This document shows positions 8,293 to 16,386 of a DNA stretch of 64,000 bases, in pieces. The first letter of the stretch is position 1, and each line of letters opens with the position of its first letter. The notes below the pieces were generated by a model that worked only from the letters and a program-made list of their open reading frames with translations, was not told where the DNA came from and made no database searches. Both the position numbers and the translations under genes were made by a program. Source of the DNA: Streptomyces monomycini (GTDB lineage Bacteria > Actinomycetota > Actinomycetes > Streptomycetales > Streptomycetaceae); NCBI RefSeq assembly GCF_022271435.1, contig NZ_JAFIQY010000047.1, positions 1 through 64,000 of the forward strand. Reading direction: 5' to 3'.

Positions 8293-8766
8293 TCAGATGA
8301 CCACTTCGACGCTCTCTCCGGGTGGCTGTCCAGACACCCGTTCGGTCTCCAGCGCGCTCTGCAGAATCACCACGGCAGCGGCCTGATCCACCACCGAACG
8401 GCCCTTCTTGCTCCGTACTCCCGACGCCCGCAGCCCCTGGGTGGCTGTGACGGTTGTCATGCGCTCATCGACGAGGCGTACCGCCACCGGAGCGATCCCG
8501 CGCGCCATCTCCTGCGCGAAGGCCCGCACCTTGGCCGCGGCCGGCCCCTCTCCCCCGTTCAGGGAGCGGGGCAGGCCGACGACGACCTCGATGGGCTCGT
8601 ACTCCTCGACGATCGCCTTGAGCCGCCGGTGCGCCGCCGGGACGTCCCGGCCCGGCACCGTCTCCACAGGGGTCGCGAGGACCCCGTCGGGGTCGCACGA
8701 GGCGACCCCGATCCGGGCGTCTCCGACGTCGATGGCGAGGCGCCTGCCGCGCCGCATCTCACTCAC
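8293..8766 (-). CDS. ruvX: Holliday junction resolvase-like protein RuvX (YqgF)
   Basis: RuvX/YqgF is an RNase H-fold nuclease implicated in 16S rRNA 3' processing and possibly recombination. The protein (157 residues from the GTG used here) has the first catalytic strand RLAIDVGDARIGVA, EVVVGLPRSLNGGEG, VRLVDERMTTVTA (Asp-Glu of the active site) and the final VDQAAAVVILQSALE helix. GTG at 8766 gives VSEMRRGRR; ATG at 8757 (MRRGRR) is an alternative, and neither has a strong Shine-Dalgarno sequence. The gene follows the alaS stop by 4 bases, so it is cotranscribed with alaS. Confidence 0.92.
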   Translation of the reverse strand: MSEMRRGRRLAIDVGDARIGVASCDPDGVLATPVETVPGRDVPAAHRRLKAIVEEYEPIEVVVGLPRSLNGGEGPAAAKVRAFAQEMARGIAPVAVRLVDERMTTVTATQGLRASGVRSKKGRSVVDQAAAVVILQSALETERVSGQPPGESVEVVI

Positions 8767-8770
8767 GCGC

Positions 8771-11440
8771 TCAGGCCGCCTCGGCCACGAGACGCTCGAC
8801 GGCCTCGATCGCCTCGGGCACCGCGGCGGCGTTCTGGCCGCCGCCCTGGGCGACGTCCGGCTTGCCGCCGCCACCGCCACCGAGCGTCTTGGCAGCCGTA
8901 CGGACCAGGTCACCGGCCTTGATGCCGCGCTCGCGGGCGGCCTCGTTGGTGGCGATGACGGTCAGCGGGCGGCCGCCCGCCACCGTGAACAGGGCGACCA
9001 CGGCCGGGCGGTCGCCCGGGATGCGGCCGCGCACGTCCAGCACCAGCTTGCGCAGGTCGTCGGCGGAGGTGCCCTCGGCGACCTGGGCGGCGGCCAGCGC
9101 GACCCCCCGTACGTCCTTGGCCCCCTGCGCCAGCCCGGCGGCGGCCTGGAGGACCTTCTCCGCGCGGTAGCGCTCGATCTCCTTCTCGGCCTCCCGCAGC
9201 TTGGCCAGCATCCCGGAGACCTTCTCGGGCAGCTCCTCGGGACGGCCCTTGACCAGCTCGGTCAGCTGCGAGACGACGGTGTGCTCCCGGGCCAGGAAGT
9301 GGTACGCGTCGGCGCCGACCAGGGCCTCCACGCGGCGCACGCCGGAGCCGATGGAGGACTCGCCGAGCAGCTTGACCAGACCCAGCTGGGCGGTGTTGGC
9401 GACGTGCGTGCCGCCGCACAGCTCCTTGGAGAAGTCACCGATGGTCACCACGCGCACCTGGTCGCCGTACTTCTCGCCGAATTCGGCGATGGCGCCCTGC
9501 TTCTTGGCGTCCTCCATGCTCATGACCTCGGCCTGGACGTCCAGCTCGCGGGAGAGCACCTCGTTGATCCGCTGCTCGACGTCGGTCAGGACCGTGCCGG
9601 GCACGGCGGCCGGCGAGCCGAAGTCGAAGCGGAAGCGGCCCGGGGAGTTCTCCGAACCGGCCTGGGCGGCGGTCGGGCCGAGCGCGTCGCGCAGCGCCTG
9701 GTGGGTGAGGTGGGTGGCGCTGTGGGCGCGGGCGATGGCCCGGCGGCGCTTGACATCGATGGTGGCGTACGCGGCCGAGCCGACCACGACCTCGCCGACC
9801 TGGACGACGCCCTTGTGCACCGTGACGCCGGGGACCGGCCGCTGCACGTCGCGGACCTCGACGACGGCGCCCGACTCCAGCCGGATGCGGCCGGTGTCGG
9901 CGAGCTGGCCGCCGCCCTCGGCGTAGAAGGGGGTGCGGTCCAGGACGATCTCGACCTCGTCGCCCTCGTGGGCGGCGGGGGCGGCCGTGCCGTTGGCCAG
10001 CAGGCCCACGACGGTGGACTCGCCCTCGGTGTGCGCGTAGCCGGTGAAGACGGTGGCGCCCGCGCGGTCGGCGACCTCGCGGTAGGCGGACAGGTCGGCG
10101 TGGCCGTGCTTCTTGGCCTGGGCGTCGGCCTTGGCGCGCTCCCGCTGTTCCTTCATCAGGCGGCGGAAGCCGTTCTCGTCCACCGAAAGGCCCTGTTCGG
10201 CGGCCATTTCGAGGGTGAGGTCGATCGGGAAGCCCCAGGTGTCGTGGAGCAGGAACGCCTTGTCGCCGGCGAGGACCGTGCCGCCGGCGGCCTTGGTCTC
10301 GCTGACGGCGGTGTCCAGGATGGTGGTGCCGGCCTTGAGCGTCTTGAGGAAGGCGGCCTCCTCGGCGAGGGCGACCGTCTCGATGCGCTTGCGGTCCTCC
10401 AGCAGCTCCGGGTACTGCTGGCCCATCGTCTTGATGACGACGTCCAGCAGGTCGGCGACGACCGGGCCGGTGGCGCCGAGCAGGCGCATGTTGCGGATGG
10501 CGCGGCGCATGATGCGGCGCAGCACGTAGCCGCGGCCCTCGTTGCCGGGGGTGACGCCGTCGCCGATGAGCATGGTGGAGGTACGCATGTGGTCGGCGAC
10601 CACGCGCAGCGACACGTCGCTGTCCGCGCCGGCGCCGTAGCGCACACCGGTCAGCTCGCCGGCCTTGTCGATGACGACCCGCAGGGTGTCGGTCTCGTAC
10701 ATGTTGTGGACGCCCTGGAGGATCATCGCCAGGCGTTCCAGGCCGAGGCCGGTGTCGATGTTCTGGCTCGGCAGGTCGCCGAGGATCTCGAAGTCCTCCT
10801 TCGAGGTGCCGGCACCGCGCTCGTACTGCATGAAGACCAGGTTCCAGATCTCCACGTACCGCTCGTCGTTGACGGCCGGGCCGCCCTCGACGCCGAACTC
10901 GGGGCCGCGGTCGTAGTTGATCTCGGAGCACGGGCCGCACGGGCCCGGGACGCCCATGGACCAGTAGTTCTCCGACTTGCCCAGGCGCTGGATGCGCTCC
11001 TTGGGCACGCCGACGACCTCGTGCCAGATGCGCTCGGCCTCGTCGTCGTCCAGGTAGACCGTGACCCAGAGCTTCTCCGGGTCCAGGCCGTAGCCGCCGT
11101 CCGCCTGCGAGCTGGTCAGCAGCTCCCAGGCGTACTTGATGGCGCCTTCCTTGAAGTAGTCGCCGAAGGAGAAGTTGCCGCACATCTGGAAGAACGTGCC
11201 GTGCCGGGTGGTCTTGCCGACCTCTTCGATGTCCGGCGTGCGCACGCACTTCTGGACGCTGGTGGCGCGGTCGAAGGGCGGCTTGACCTCGCCGAGGAAG
11301 TACGGCTTGAAGGGCACCATGCCCGCGGGGACCAGCAGCAGGGTCGGGTCGTCCGCGATGAGCGACGCCGACGGCACTACGGTGTGCCCGCGCTCCTCGA
11401 AGAAGCGCAGCCAGCGGCGGCGGATTTCAGCCGACTCCAT
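8771..11440 (-). CDS. alaS: Alanyl-tRNA synthetase
   Basis: It charges tRNA-Ala. The 889-residue protein is full length: a class II catalytic core with GHTVVPSASLI and TSVQKCVRTPDIEEVGKT near the N-terminus, a tRNA recognition domain, the editing domain with the zinc motif HSATHLTHQAL and later CGGTHVANTAQLG, and a C-terminal DHHA1/C-Ala region with GGGGGGKPDVAQGGG. The ATG overlaps the stop of the upstream DUF6167 gene in TGATG. It heads the run 12254 to 8293 with two small genes before it and ruvX after it. Confidence 0.98.
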   Translation of the reverse strand: MESAEIRRRWLRFFEERGHTVVPSASLIADDPTLLLVPAGMVPFKPYFLGEVKPPFDRATSVQKCVRTPDIEEVGKTTRHGTFFQMCGNFSFGDYFKEGAIKYAWELLTSSQADGGYGLDPEKLWVTVYLDDDEAERIWHEVVGVPKERIQRLGKSENYWSMGVPGPCGPCSEINYDRGPEFGVEGGPAVNDERYVEIWNLVFMQYERGAGTSKEDFEILGDLPSQNIDTGLGLERLAMILQGVHNMYETDTLRVVIDKAGELTGVRYGAGADSDVSLRVVADHMRTSTMLIGDGVTPGNEGRGYVLRRIMRRAIRNMRLLGATGPVVADLLDVVIKTMGQQYPELLEDRKRIETVALAEEAAFLKTLKAGTTILDTAVSETKAAGGTVLAGDKAFLLHDTWGFPIDLTLEMAAEQGLSVDENGFRRLMKEQRERAKADAQAKKHGHADLSAYREVADRAGATVFTGYAHTEGESTVVGLLANGTAAPAAHEGDEVEIVLDRTPFYAEGGGQLADTGRIRLESGAVVEVRDVQRPVPGVTVHKGVVQVGEVVVGSAAYATIDVKRRRAIARAHSATHLTHQALRDALGPTAAQAGSENSPGRFRFDFGSPAAVPGTVLTDVEQRINEVLSRELDVQAEVMSMEDAKKQGAIAEFGEKYGDQVRVVTIGDFSKELCGGTHVANTAQLGLVKLLGESSIGSGVRRVEALVGADAYHFLAREHTVVSQLTELVKGRPEELPEKVSGMLAKLREAEKEIERYRAEKVLQAAAGLAQGAKDVRGVALAAAQVAEGTSADDLRKLVLDVRGRIPGDRPAVVALFTVAGGRPLTVIATNEAARERGIKAGDLVRTAAKTLGGGGGGKPDVAQGGGQNAAAVPEAIEAVERLVAEAA

Positions 11441-11808
11441 CAGTGGTCCTCATTTCCGGTCGGTCCGGTCGGGCCGGGGGTTCTCGTTCGGTGCTGCGTG
11501 ATCTGGTGCTGCGTGATCGGGTACTGCGTCGTTTCGAGTGCGGCGCGGGAGCGCGCCGGCGGCAGCTCGCGGGCGTCGCCCTGGTCCGTCAGGCCCAGCG
11601 CTTCGTGGAGCTGCCCTTCACGGTCCGCCATTCCCGTCCGGACGTCCAACGCGAATTGGCGCAGCCGCTGTCCGGTCTCGACGGCCTTGTCGGCGGCCTG
11701 GGCCGCGAGGCTGTCGGGCTGGAGCTTGCGGAGCTTGCGGTTGACCTTGGTGGTGGCCCAGACTCCGGCGGCGGCGCCGGTGGTGAACCAGAATGCGCGG
11801 CGGAACAT
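11440..11808 (-). CDS. DUF6167-type small protein
   Basis: This 122-residue protein starts MFRRAFWFTTGAAAGVWATTKVNRKLRKL, a single hydrophobic segment followed by basic residues, then an amphipathic helix (SLAAQAADKAVETGQRLRQFALDVRTGMADRE) and a Thr/Pro/Gln-rich tail. I recognise it as the small conserved protein found between a DUF948 protein and alaS in Streptomyces. Function is unknown. It is translationally coupled to alaS (TGATG) and follows the DUF948 gene by 8 bases, so the three are one transcript. Confidence 0.8.
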   Translation of the reverse strand: MFRRAFWFTTGAAAGVWATTKVNRKLRKLQPDSLAAQAADKAVETGQRLRQFALDVRTGMADREGQLHEALGLTDQGDARELPPARSRAALETTQYPITQHQITQHRTRTPGPTGPTGNEDH

Positions 11809-11816
11809 CGCGGCGA

Positions 11817-12254
11817 TCAGTCCTTGGAGCGACGGTTGCGGCGCCCGCCTCGGCGGGCTGCGGGCAGGGTACGGCCGACGACGGTGCGCTTCGGCTCGGG
11901 CGGCGGCGCGCCCTTCTTGCCGATCGCGCGGCGCACGCCGTAGCCGAACGCCGCGACCTTGACCAGTGGTCCGCCGAAGGCGGAGGAGACGGTCGAGGAG
12001 AGCGCGGAGGCGTTGGCGGTGACCTCCTGGACGTCGGAGGCGATCGCGTCGACGCGGGCGAGCTGGGTGTGCGCGGAGCGGACGGTCGCGGACGCGTCGG
12101 CCAGGAGCGGTACGGCCTGTTCGGACACCTCGGCGACCATCTTGGTCGTCGCCTTGAGCGTCTGTGCGAGCCTCACCAGCACCAGGGCGAGGAAGGACAC
12201 GAGGATCGCCCAGAAGACGGCCACGAGGATCCCGGCCACCTCTCCACCGGACAC
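11817..12254 (-). CDS. DUF948 domain membrane-anchored protein
   Basis: This 145-residue protein has an N-terminal transmembrane helix (VAGILVAVFWAILVSFLALVLV) followed by a long helical DUF948 region (TLKATTKMVAEVSEQAVPLLADASATVRSAHTQL) that resembles the helical part of chemotaxis-type proteins and is predicted to form a coiled coil. The C-terminus is Arg/Lys-rich (RRGGRRNRRSKD). Function is unknown. It appears to be the first gene of the DUF948-DUF6167-alaS-ruvX transcript and is divergent from the STAND ATPase at 12423; the shared promoter region is 168 bases. Confidence 0.82.
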   Translation of the reverse strand: MSGGEVAGILVAVFWAILVSFLALVLVRLAQTLKATTKMVAEVSEQAVPLLADASATVRSAHTQLARVDAIASDVQEVTANASALSSTVSSAFGGPLVKVAAFGYGVRRAIGKKGAPPPEPKRTVVGRTLPAARRGGRRNRRSKD

Positions 12255-12383
12255 GTTGGCACCACTCTCCGACTGACTTGTTCTGGTCCCGTCCTGCTCG
12301 AACGGCAGAGCCCGAGCCTATCGCGCCGCGACCGTCGGCCCGTACCGCGTTCCCCGTGCGGCGCGGGGCCCGCCGACGCGTGA

Positions 12384-12413
12384 TTGTACGGTGCGCACAC
12401 CTGCGAGTACGCT
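12384..12413 (+). promoter_or_regulatory. Putative promoter for the STAND ATPase, leaderless arrangement
   Basis: TTGTAC (12384-12389) and TACGCT (12408-12413) are separated by 18 bases, a good match to the principal sigma factor consensus. A start site 7 to 10 bases after the -10 would fall at about 12420-12423, on or beside the ATG at 12423. No Shine-Dalgarno sequence precedes that ATG, which fits a leaderless mRNA. Confidence 0.5.
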
Positions 12414-12422
12414 CCGTGTTCC

Positions 12423-14708
12423 ATGCGACGCTCCATGCGCCCCGATCCCCTTCCCCGGGTTCCCCGCCCCTTCGCCGCGCGCCCGCGGGTGCCCGGCAAC
12501 CTGCCCGCGGAGCTCACCCGGTTCGTCGGCCGCGACGGTGAACTCGCCGCGCTCGCCGGTCACCTGGAGTCCGCCCGGCTGGTGACGCTCACCGGTGTCG
12601 GCGGGGCCGGGAAGACCCGGCTCGCCACCCAAGCTGCGGCGATCTTGCAGGATCGCTTCTGCGACGGGGTGTGGCTGGTCGAACTGGCCACCCTGCGCCA
12701 CGGCGGCCTGCTGGACCACGCCGTCGCCGAAGCGCTGGGCCTCGCCGACCACACCGGCCGGCCGCCGCGCGCCGCGCTCCGCGACCACCTCGCCGGACGC
12801 GAGCTGCTGCTCGTCCTGGACGGGTACGAGCACCTGGTCGACGGCTGCGCCGCACTCGCCGCCGACCTGCTGCGCCGGGCGCCCGGCCTGCGCGTCCTGG
12901 CGGCGGGCCGGCGCCCGCTCGGGCTGCCCGGCGAGCAGAACCTGCCGCTGCCGCCGATGGACGTCGCGGACGCGGCCGCCCTCTTCCACGACCGCGCGGC
13001 GGCCGTGGTCCCCGGCTTCCGCACCGACGCGGACGGCGAGGCCGCCGTCGCCGAGCTGTGCCGGCGGCTGGACGGCATTCCGCTGGCCCTGGAGCTGGCG
13101 GCCGGGCGGCTGCGAGCCTTGTCGGTGGAGCAGCTGCTGCACCGGATCGACGACCGCTTCCGGCTGCTGACCGGGGGCACCCGCACCTCGCCCCCGGGCT
13201 TCTCCTCGCCCTCGGAACCGGTGGCGCCCCCGGCGCGCCATCAGACCCTGCGGACGACGATCGGCTGGAGCCACGAGCTGTGCACCCCCGCGGAACGCCT
13301 GCTGTGGGCGCGGCTCTCCGTCTTCGCCGGACAGTTCGACCTGGACGCCGCGGAGTACATCTGCTCCGGCCCCGATCTGCCCGCGGACGAACTGCTCGAC
13401 GTCCTCGACGAACTGGTGGCCCAGTCCGTCGCCGTACGGGAGGAGACCCCGGCGGGCCTGCGCTACCGGATGCTGGACACCGTTCGGGAGTACGGGGCCG
13501 GCTGGCTGGAAGCGCTGGGCGACGTCGAGCGGCTGCGCCGCAGGCACCGCGACTGGTACGTGGGCCTGGCCACCTGGTGCGAGCTGGACTGGTTCAGTCC
13601 ACGGCAGGCCGAGGTCGCCACCAGGATCGAGTGCGAGCTGCCCAACCTGCGGATCGCCCTGGAATACAGCCTCGACAGCTCCGGAGACACGCACCTCGGC
13701 CAGTATCTGGCGGGCACGCTGTGGTTCTACTGGGTCGGCTGCGGCCGGCTCTCGGAAGGGCGGCACTGGCTCGACCGTTCACTGGAGCTGGACAGCGAGC
13801 ACGACGACGCACGTCTCAAGGCTCTGTGGGTGGCCGGGTACGTGGCGGTGCTCCAGGGCGACGCGGTGGGCGCGATGGGCGCGCTACGGGAGTGCGGCGA
13901 GGAAGCGGAGCGCGCCGGCAACGCCACCGCGGCCGCGTACGCCGTGCACCGCACCGGCTGTCTCGCACTGGTCCGCGACGACATGCCGCGTGCCGAGTGC
14001 CTGCTGCGCGACGCGCTCACCCGCTACCGGGACATCGGCGAACTCAACAGCAACGTACTGATGGCACAGGTCGAGCTGGCGATGGCGGTGGCCTTCCAGG
14101 GCGACATCGCGGAGGCGGTGCGCCTGTGCGAGGACGTACGGGACATCTGCGACGACCACGGGGAGCGGTGGGCCCTGGCGTACGCGCTGTTCGTACTGGC
14201 CTACGCGGCCTGGAACCGTGGCGAGGCGGCGCGGGCGCGCGCGCTGCTGGAGGAGTGCCTCGCCATCGACCACGCCTTCCACGACCTGCTGGGCGCGGTG
14301 CTGGCCGTCGAACTGCTGGCGCTGGTCACCCTCGGCGAAGGCGATCCGGCGGAGGCGGCGCTGCTCCAGGGAGCCGCCGGGCGGATCTGGCCCTCGGTCG
14401 GGCTGCCGCTGTTCGGCTCCCGCTACTACAACCAGCCGCATCAGCTGTGCGAGGAGCAGGCGCGGGAGCTGCTCGGGGCGGAGCGGTACGAGCACTGTGT
14501 GCGGGCCGGCGCCCGGCTCGGCCTGGACGCGACGGTCGCCCGGATCCTGAGCGACAGCAGCGACAGCAGCGGGGGCGGGAGCAGCAGCGGGGACGCACGG
14601 CCGGACGGCGCCGTGCCGGGCCCGCGGCCCACGGCACCGGGACCGCGCCCGGAAAACAGCGAACCCGCCGCCTCCCCCACCGCAAGCGGCGGAGAGACGA
14701 CGGGCTGA
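12423..14708 (+). CDS. STAND/AfsR-like NTPase with TPR-like C-terminus, no recognisable DNA-binding domain
   Basis: This 761-residue protein starts with a short Arg/Pro-rich segment, then NLPAELTRFVGRDGELAAL and Walker A GVGGAGKTR (residues 58-66), Walker B-like LLLVLDGYEHLVDG, GLRVLAAGRRPLGLPGE and the GIPLALELAAGRLRALS motif of the NB-ARC/SWACOS class. A helix-turn-helix-like ARLSVFAGQFDLDAAE region follows, then a helical repeat half (GDAVGAMGALRECGEEAERAGN and similar). AfsR and LuxR-family relatives normally add a SARP or LuxR domain; neither end has one here. The C-terminus is a Ser/Gly/Pro-rich tail. The start is uncertain: ATG 12438 or TTG 12384 are alternatives. Its role is probably signalling, but the partner is unknown. 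Confidence 0.8.
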   Translation: MRRSMRPDPLPRVPRPFAARPRVPGNLPAELTRFVGRDGELAALAGHLESARLVTLTGVGGAGKTRLATQAAAILQDRFCDGVWLVELATLRHGGLLDHAVAEALGLADHTGRPPRAALRDHLAGRELLLVLDGYEHLVDGCAALAADLLRRAPGLRVLAAGRRPLGLPGEQNLPLPPMDVADAAALFHDRAAAVVPGFRTDADGEAAVAELCRRLDGIPLALELAAGRLRALSVEQLLHRIDDRFRLLTGGTRTSPPGFSSPSEPVAPPARHQTLRTTIGWSHELCTPAERLLWARLSVFAGQFDLDAAEYICSGPDLPADELLDVLDELVAQSVAVREETPAGLRYRMLDTVREYGAGWLEALGDVERLRRRHRDWYVGLATWCELDWFSPRQAEVATRIECELPNLRIALEYSLDSSGDTHLGQYLAGTLWFYWVGCGRLSEGRHWLDRSLELDSEHDDARLKALWVAGYVAVLQGDAVGAMGALRECGEEAERAGNATAAAYAVHRTGCLALVRDDMPRAECLLRDALTRYRDIGELNSNVLMAQVELAMAVAFQGDIAEAVRLCEDVRDICDDHGERWALAYALFVLAYAAWNRGEAARARALLEECLAIDHAFHDLLGAVLAVELLALVTLGEGDPAEAALLQGAAGRIWPSVGLPLFGSRYYNQPHQLCEEQARELLGAERYEHCVRAGARLGLDATVARILSDSSDSSGGGSSSGDARPDGAVPGPRPTAPGPRPENSEPAASPTASGGETTG

Positions 14709-14718
14709 GCACGCGGCT

Positions 14719-14741
14719 GTCCGCGCGCGAGGCGCGCGGAC
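14719..14741. terminator. Bidirectional hairpin between the STAND gene and rpsD
   Basis: GTCCGCGCG and CGCGCGGAC pair around a 5-base loop, 10 bases after the plus-strand stop and 27 bases after the rpsD stop. The two genes converge, so one hairpin could serve both. Confidence 0.5.
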
Positions 14742-14767
14742 CGATCCGTGCGGTGTCTACGCCTGGA

Positions 14768-15379
14768 TCAACGGGCGTAGTACTCGACGACGAGCTGCTC
14801 GTCGCAGATCACCGGGATCTCCTTGCGCTGCGGGTCACGGTCCAGGCGGAACGCCAGGGCCTTCAGGTTGACCTGCAGGTAGCGGGGGGTCTCGCCGTCG
14901 GGGGCGTAGCCACCCTCACGCGCGACCTGGAAGGGGTGCTTCTCGCGGCTGCGCTCGCGGACCATCACGACGTCGTCGGGACGGACGCGGAAGGAGGGCT
15001 TGTCGACCTTGCGGTCGTTCACCGAGATGTGGCCGTGGACGACCATCTGACGAGCCTGGTAGATCGTCCGGGCGATGCCCGAACGCAGGACGAGCGCGTC
15101 CAGACGGCGCTCAAGCTCGATGATCAGCGCCTCGCCGGTCTTGCCTTCGACCTTCCGAGCGCGGTCGTAGGCACGCGCCATCTGGCGCTCGCTGATGTCG
15201 TACTGCGCGCGCAGACGCTGCTTCTCCAGCAGACGGACCTTGTAGTCACTGTTCTGCTTGCGGCCACGGCCGTGCTCGCCGGGCGGGTAGGGACGGGCCT
15301 CGAAGTACTTGACGGCCTTCGGCGTCAGGGCGATGCCGAGAGCGCGCGACTTCTTGACCTTGGGACGCGACTGGTTCAC
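14768..15379 (-). CDS. rpsD: 30S ribosomal protein S4 (Cys-less form)
   Basis: S4 nucleates 30S assembly by binding 16S rRNA. The 203-residue sequence has the N-terminal domain and the S4 RNA-binding domain RLDALVLRSGIARTIYQARQMVVHGHISVNDRKVDKPSF, followed by an actinobacterial insertion with ARKVEGKTGEAL before it. The N-terminal zinc-ligand cysteines of the C+ form are absent. The start is GTG with GGAGGT 9 bases upstream. Unusually, an iron-box-like palindrome lies 23 bases upstream of the start, between rpsD and the divergent DUF2470 gene. Confidence 0.97.
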   Translation of the reverse strand: MNQSRPKVKKSRALGIALTPKAVKYFEARPYPPGEHGRGRKQNSDYKVRLLEKQRLRAQYDISERQMARAYDRARKVEGKTGEALIIELERRLDALVLRSGIARTIYQARQMVVHGHISVNDRKVDKPSFRVRPDDVVMVRERSREKHPFQVAREGGYAPDGETPRYLQVNLKALAFRLDRDPQRKEIPVICDEQLVVEYYAR

Positions 15380-15401
15380 GTGGAACGGACCTCCGTGTAG
15401 G

Positions 15402-15420
15402 TTAGGTTAGGCTTACCTTA
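15402..15420. promoter_or_regulatory. Iron box (DmdR/IdeR-type operator) between rpsD and the DUF2470 gene
   Basis: The 19-base sequence TTAGGTTAGGCTTACCTTA matches the IdeR/DmdR/DtxR-family consensus TTAGGTTAGGCTAACCTAA at 17 of 19 positions, including the whole left half. It ends 15 bases before the DUF2470 ATG and directly abuts its GAGGAG ribosome-binding site, and it starts 23 bases upstream of the rpsD GTG. A repressor bound here would cover the likely -10 and start site of the DUF2470 promoter. The effect on rpsD is unclear. Confidence 0.75.
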
Positions 15421-15435
15421 CTTCGAGGAGAACGC

Positions 15436-16323
15436 ATGTTTCGACCTGGGATCCCCCTGCCCGGTGCTGGTCAGAGCACCGGGACGGGTCAGCCGCGTCC
15501 CGTGGAAGACGCCCAGCAGCCAGCCGCCGCCGAGCGCGTACGCACCCTCGTCGAGTCCAATGGTATGGCCTCGCTGAGCATCCCCGGAATCGAGGACCCC
15601 GACGACGCAGGACTCTCCGCACCAGTATGCCGTACGGTCACCAGTGCTGGTGACGTGCTCCTCCTGGTCCCCGGGGACTCCGCGGCCGCCAGGGCCGCCG
15701 CCCACGCCCAGGACGACGACCTGACCGCCGTGATGGAGATCACCGACGTGGCCCCCGTCTCGGTGCCCCACCGCATCCGCGGCCGGGCCTGGGTGGCGGG
15801 CTGGCTCACTCCCGTACGCAACGAGGAGCGCGCCCGCGCGGCCATGCTGCTCGCCGAACGGCACCCGGTCGGCGAACTGCTCGGCATCGGCGAGGCCCTG
15901 CAGCCGGACCCGCCGCCGGGCATGTTCGGGCGGCCGGCGTGGATGATGCTGCGCATGGAGGTCGGCGAGGCGGCCGTGGACGACCTGTGGGGCGCCCAGG
16001 CCATCGAGCCGGACGAGTTCGCCCGGGCCGAACCCGACCCGCTGGCGGCCCACGAGGCAGAACTGCTCCAGCATCTCCACTCGGCCCACAGCGACCAGGT
16101 CCGCGGTCTGTGCACGCTGCTCGGGGACCGCTCGCAGCGCGCGTGCGACTTCCGCGACCGGGCCGTACCGGTGGCCCTGGACCGCTTCGGCCTGCGGGTG
16201 CGCTTCACCGACGACGCACACCGCTCCTTCGACGCCCGCTTCGACTTCCCGGAACCCGTCCGCGACGTCGTCGAACTCCGCCGCGCCATGCACACCCTCT
16301 TCGACGCGGCCGCGTCGGGATGA
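15436..16323 (+). CDS. DUF2470 domain protein, possible haem/iron-utilisation protein
   Basis: The 295-residue protein has a split-barrel-like N-terminal half (MASLSIPGIED, CRTVTSAGDVLLLVPGDS, PVSVPHRIRGRAWVAGWLTPV) and a C-terminal DUF2470 domain of about 85 residues starting at LAAHEAELLQHLHSAHSDQVRGLC and ending FDFPEPVRDVVELRRAMHTLF. DUF2470 is the C-terminal domain of HugZ/HutZ-type haem-degrading or haem-binding proteins, so a link to iron is known for the family; the specific activity here is inferred. The ATG has GAGGAG 5 bases upstream. The overlapping iron box supports repression when iron is abundant. Confidence 0.85.
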   Translation: MFRPGIPLPGAGQSTGTGQPRPVEDAQQPAAAERVRTLVESNGMASLSIPGIEDPDDAGLSAPVCRTVTSAGDVLLLVPGDSAAARAAAHAQDDDLTAVMEITDVAPVSVPHRIRGRAWVAGWLTPVRNEERARAAMLLAERHPVGELLGIGEALQPDPPPGMFGRPAWMMLRMEVGEAAVDDLWGAQAIEPDEFARAEPDPLAAHEAELLQHLHSAHSDQVRGLCTLLGDRSQRACDFRDRAVPVALDRFGLRVRFTDDAHRSFDARFDFPEPVRDVVELRRAMHTLFDAAASG

Positions 16324-16341
16324 GACCGAGAGCCGCCTCTC

Positions 16342-16372
16342 GCCGGACGGGCGACCAGCCGGCCCGTCCGGC
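16342..16372. terminator. Bidirectional hairpin between the DUF2470 and cupin genes
   Basis: An 11-bp perfect stem (GCCGGACGGGC with GCCCGTCCGGC) encloses a 9-base loop between two convergent genes. Its right arm carries the same GCCCGTCCGGC core as the intergenic repeat seen at 17018-17087. Confidence 0.6.
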
Positions 16373-16386
16373 GACCGGGTGGCGGA

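Noticed and set aside
8408..11962. 1184-codon plus-strand frame across alaS
   Set aside because: Antisense shadow of alaS; the clear class II synthetase is on the minus strand.
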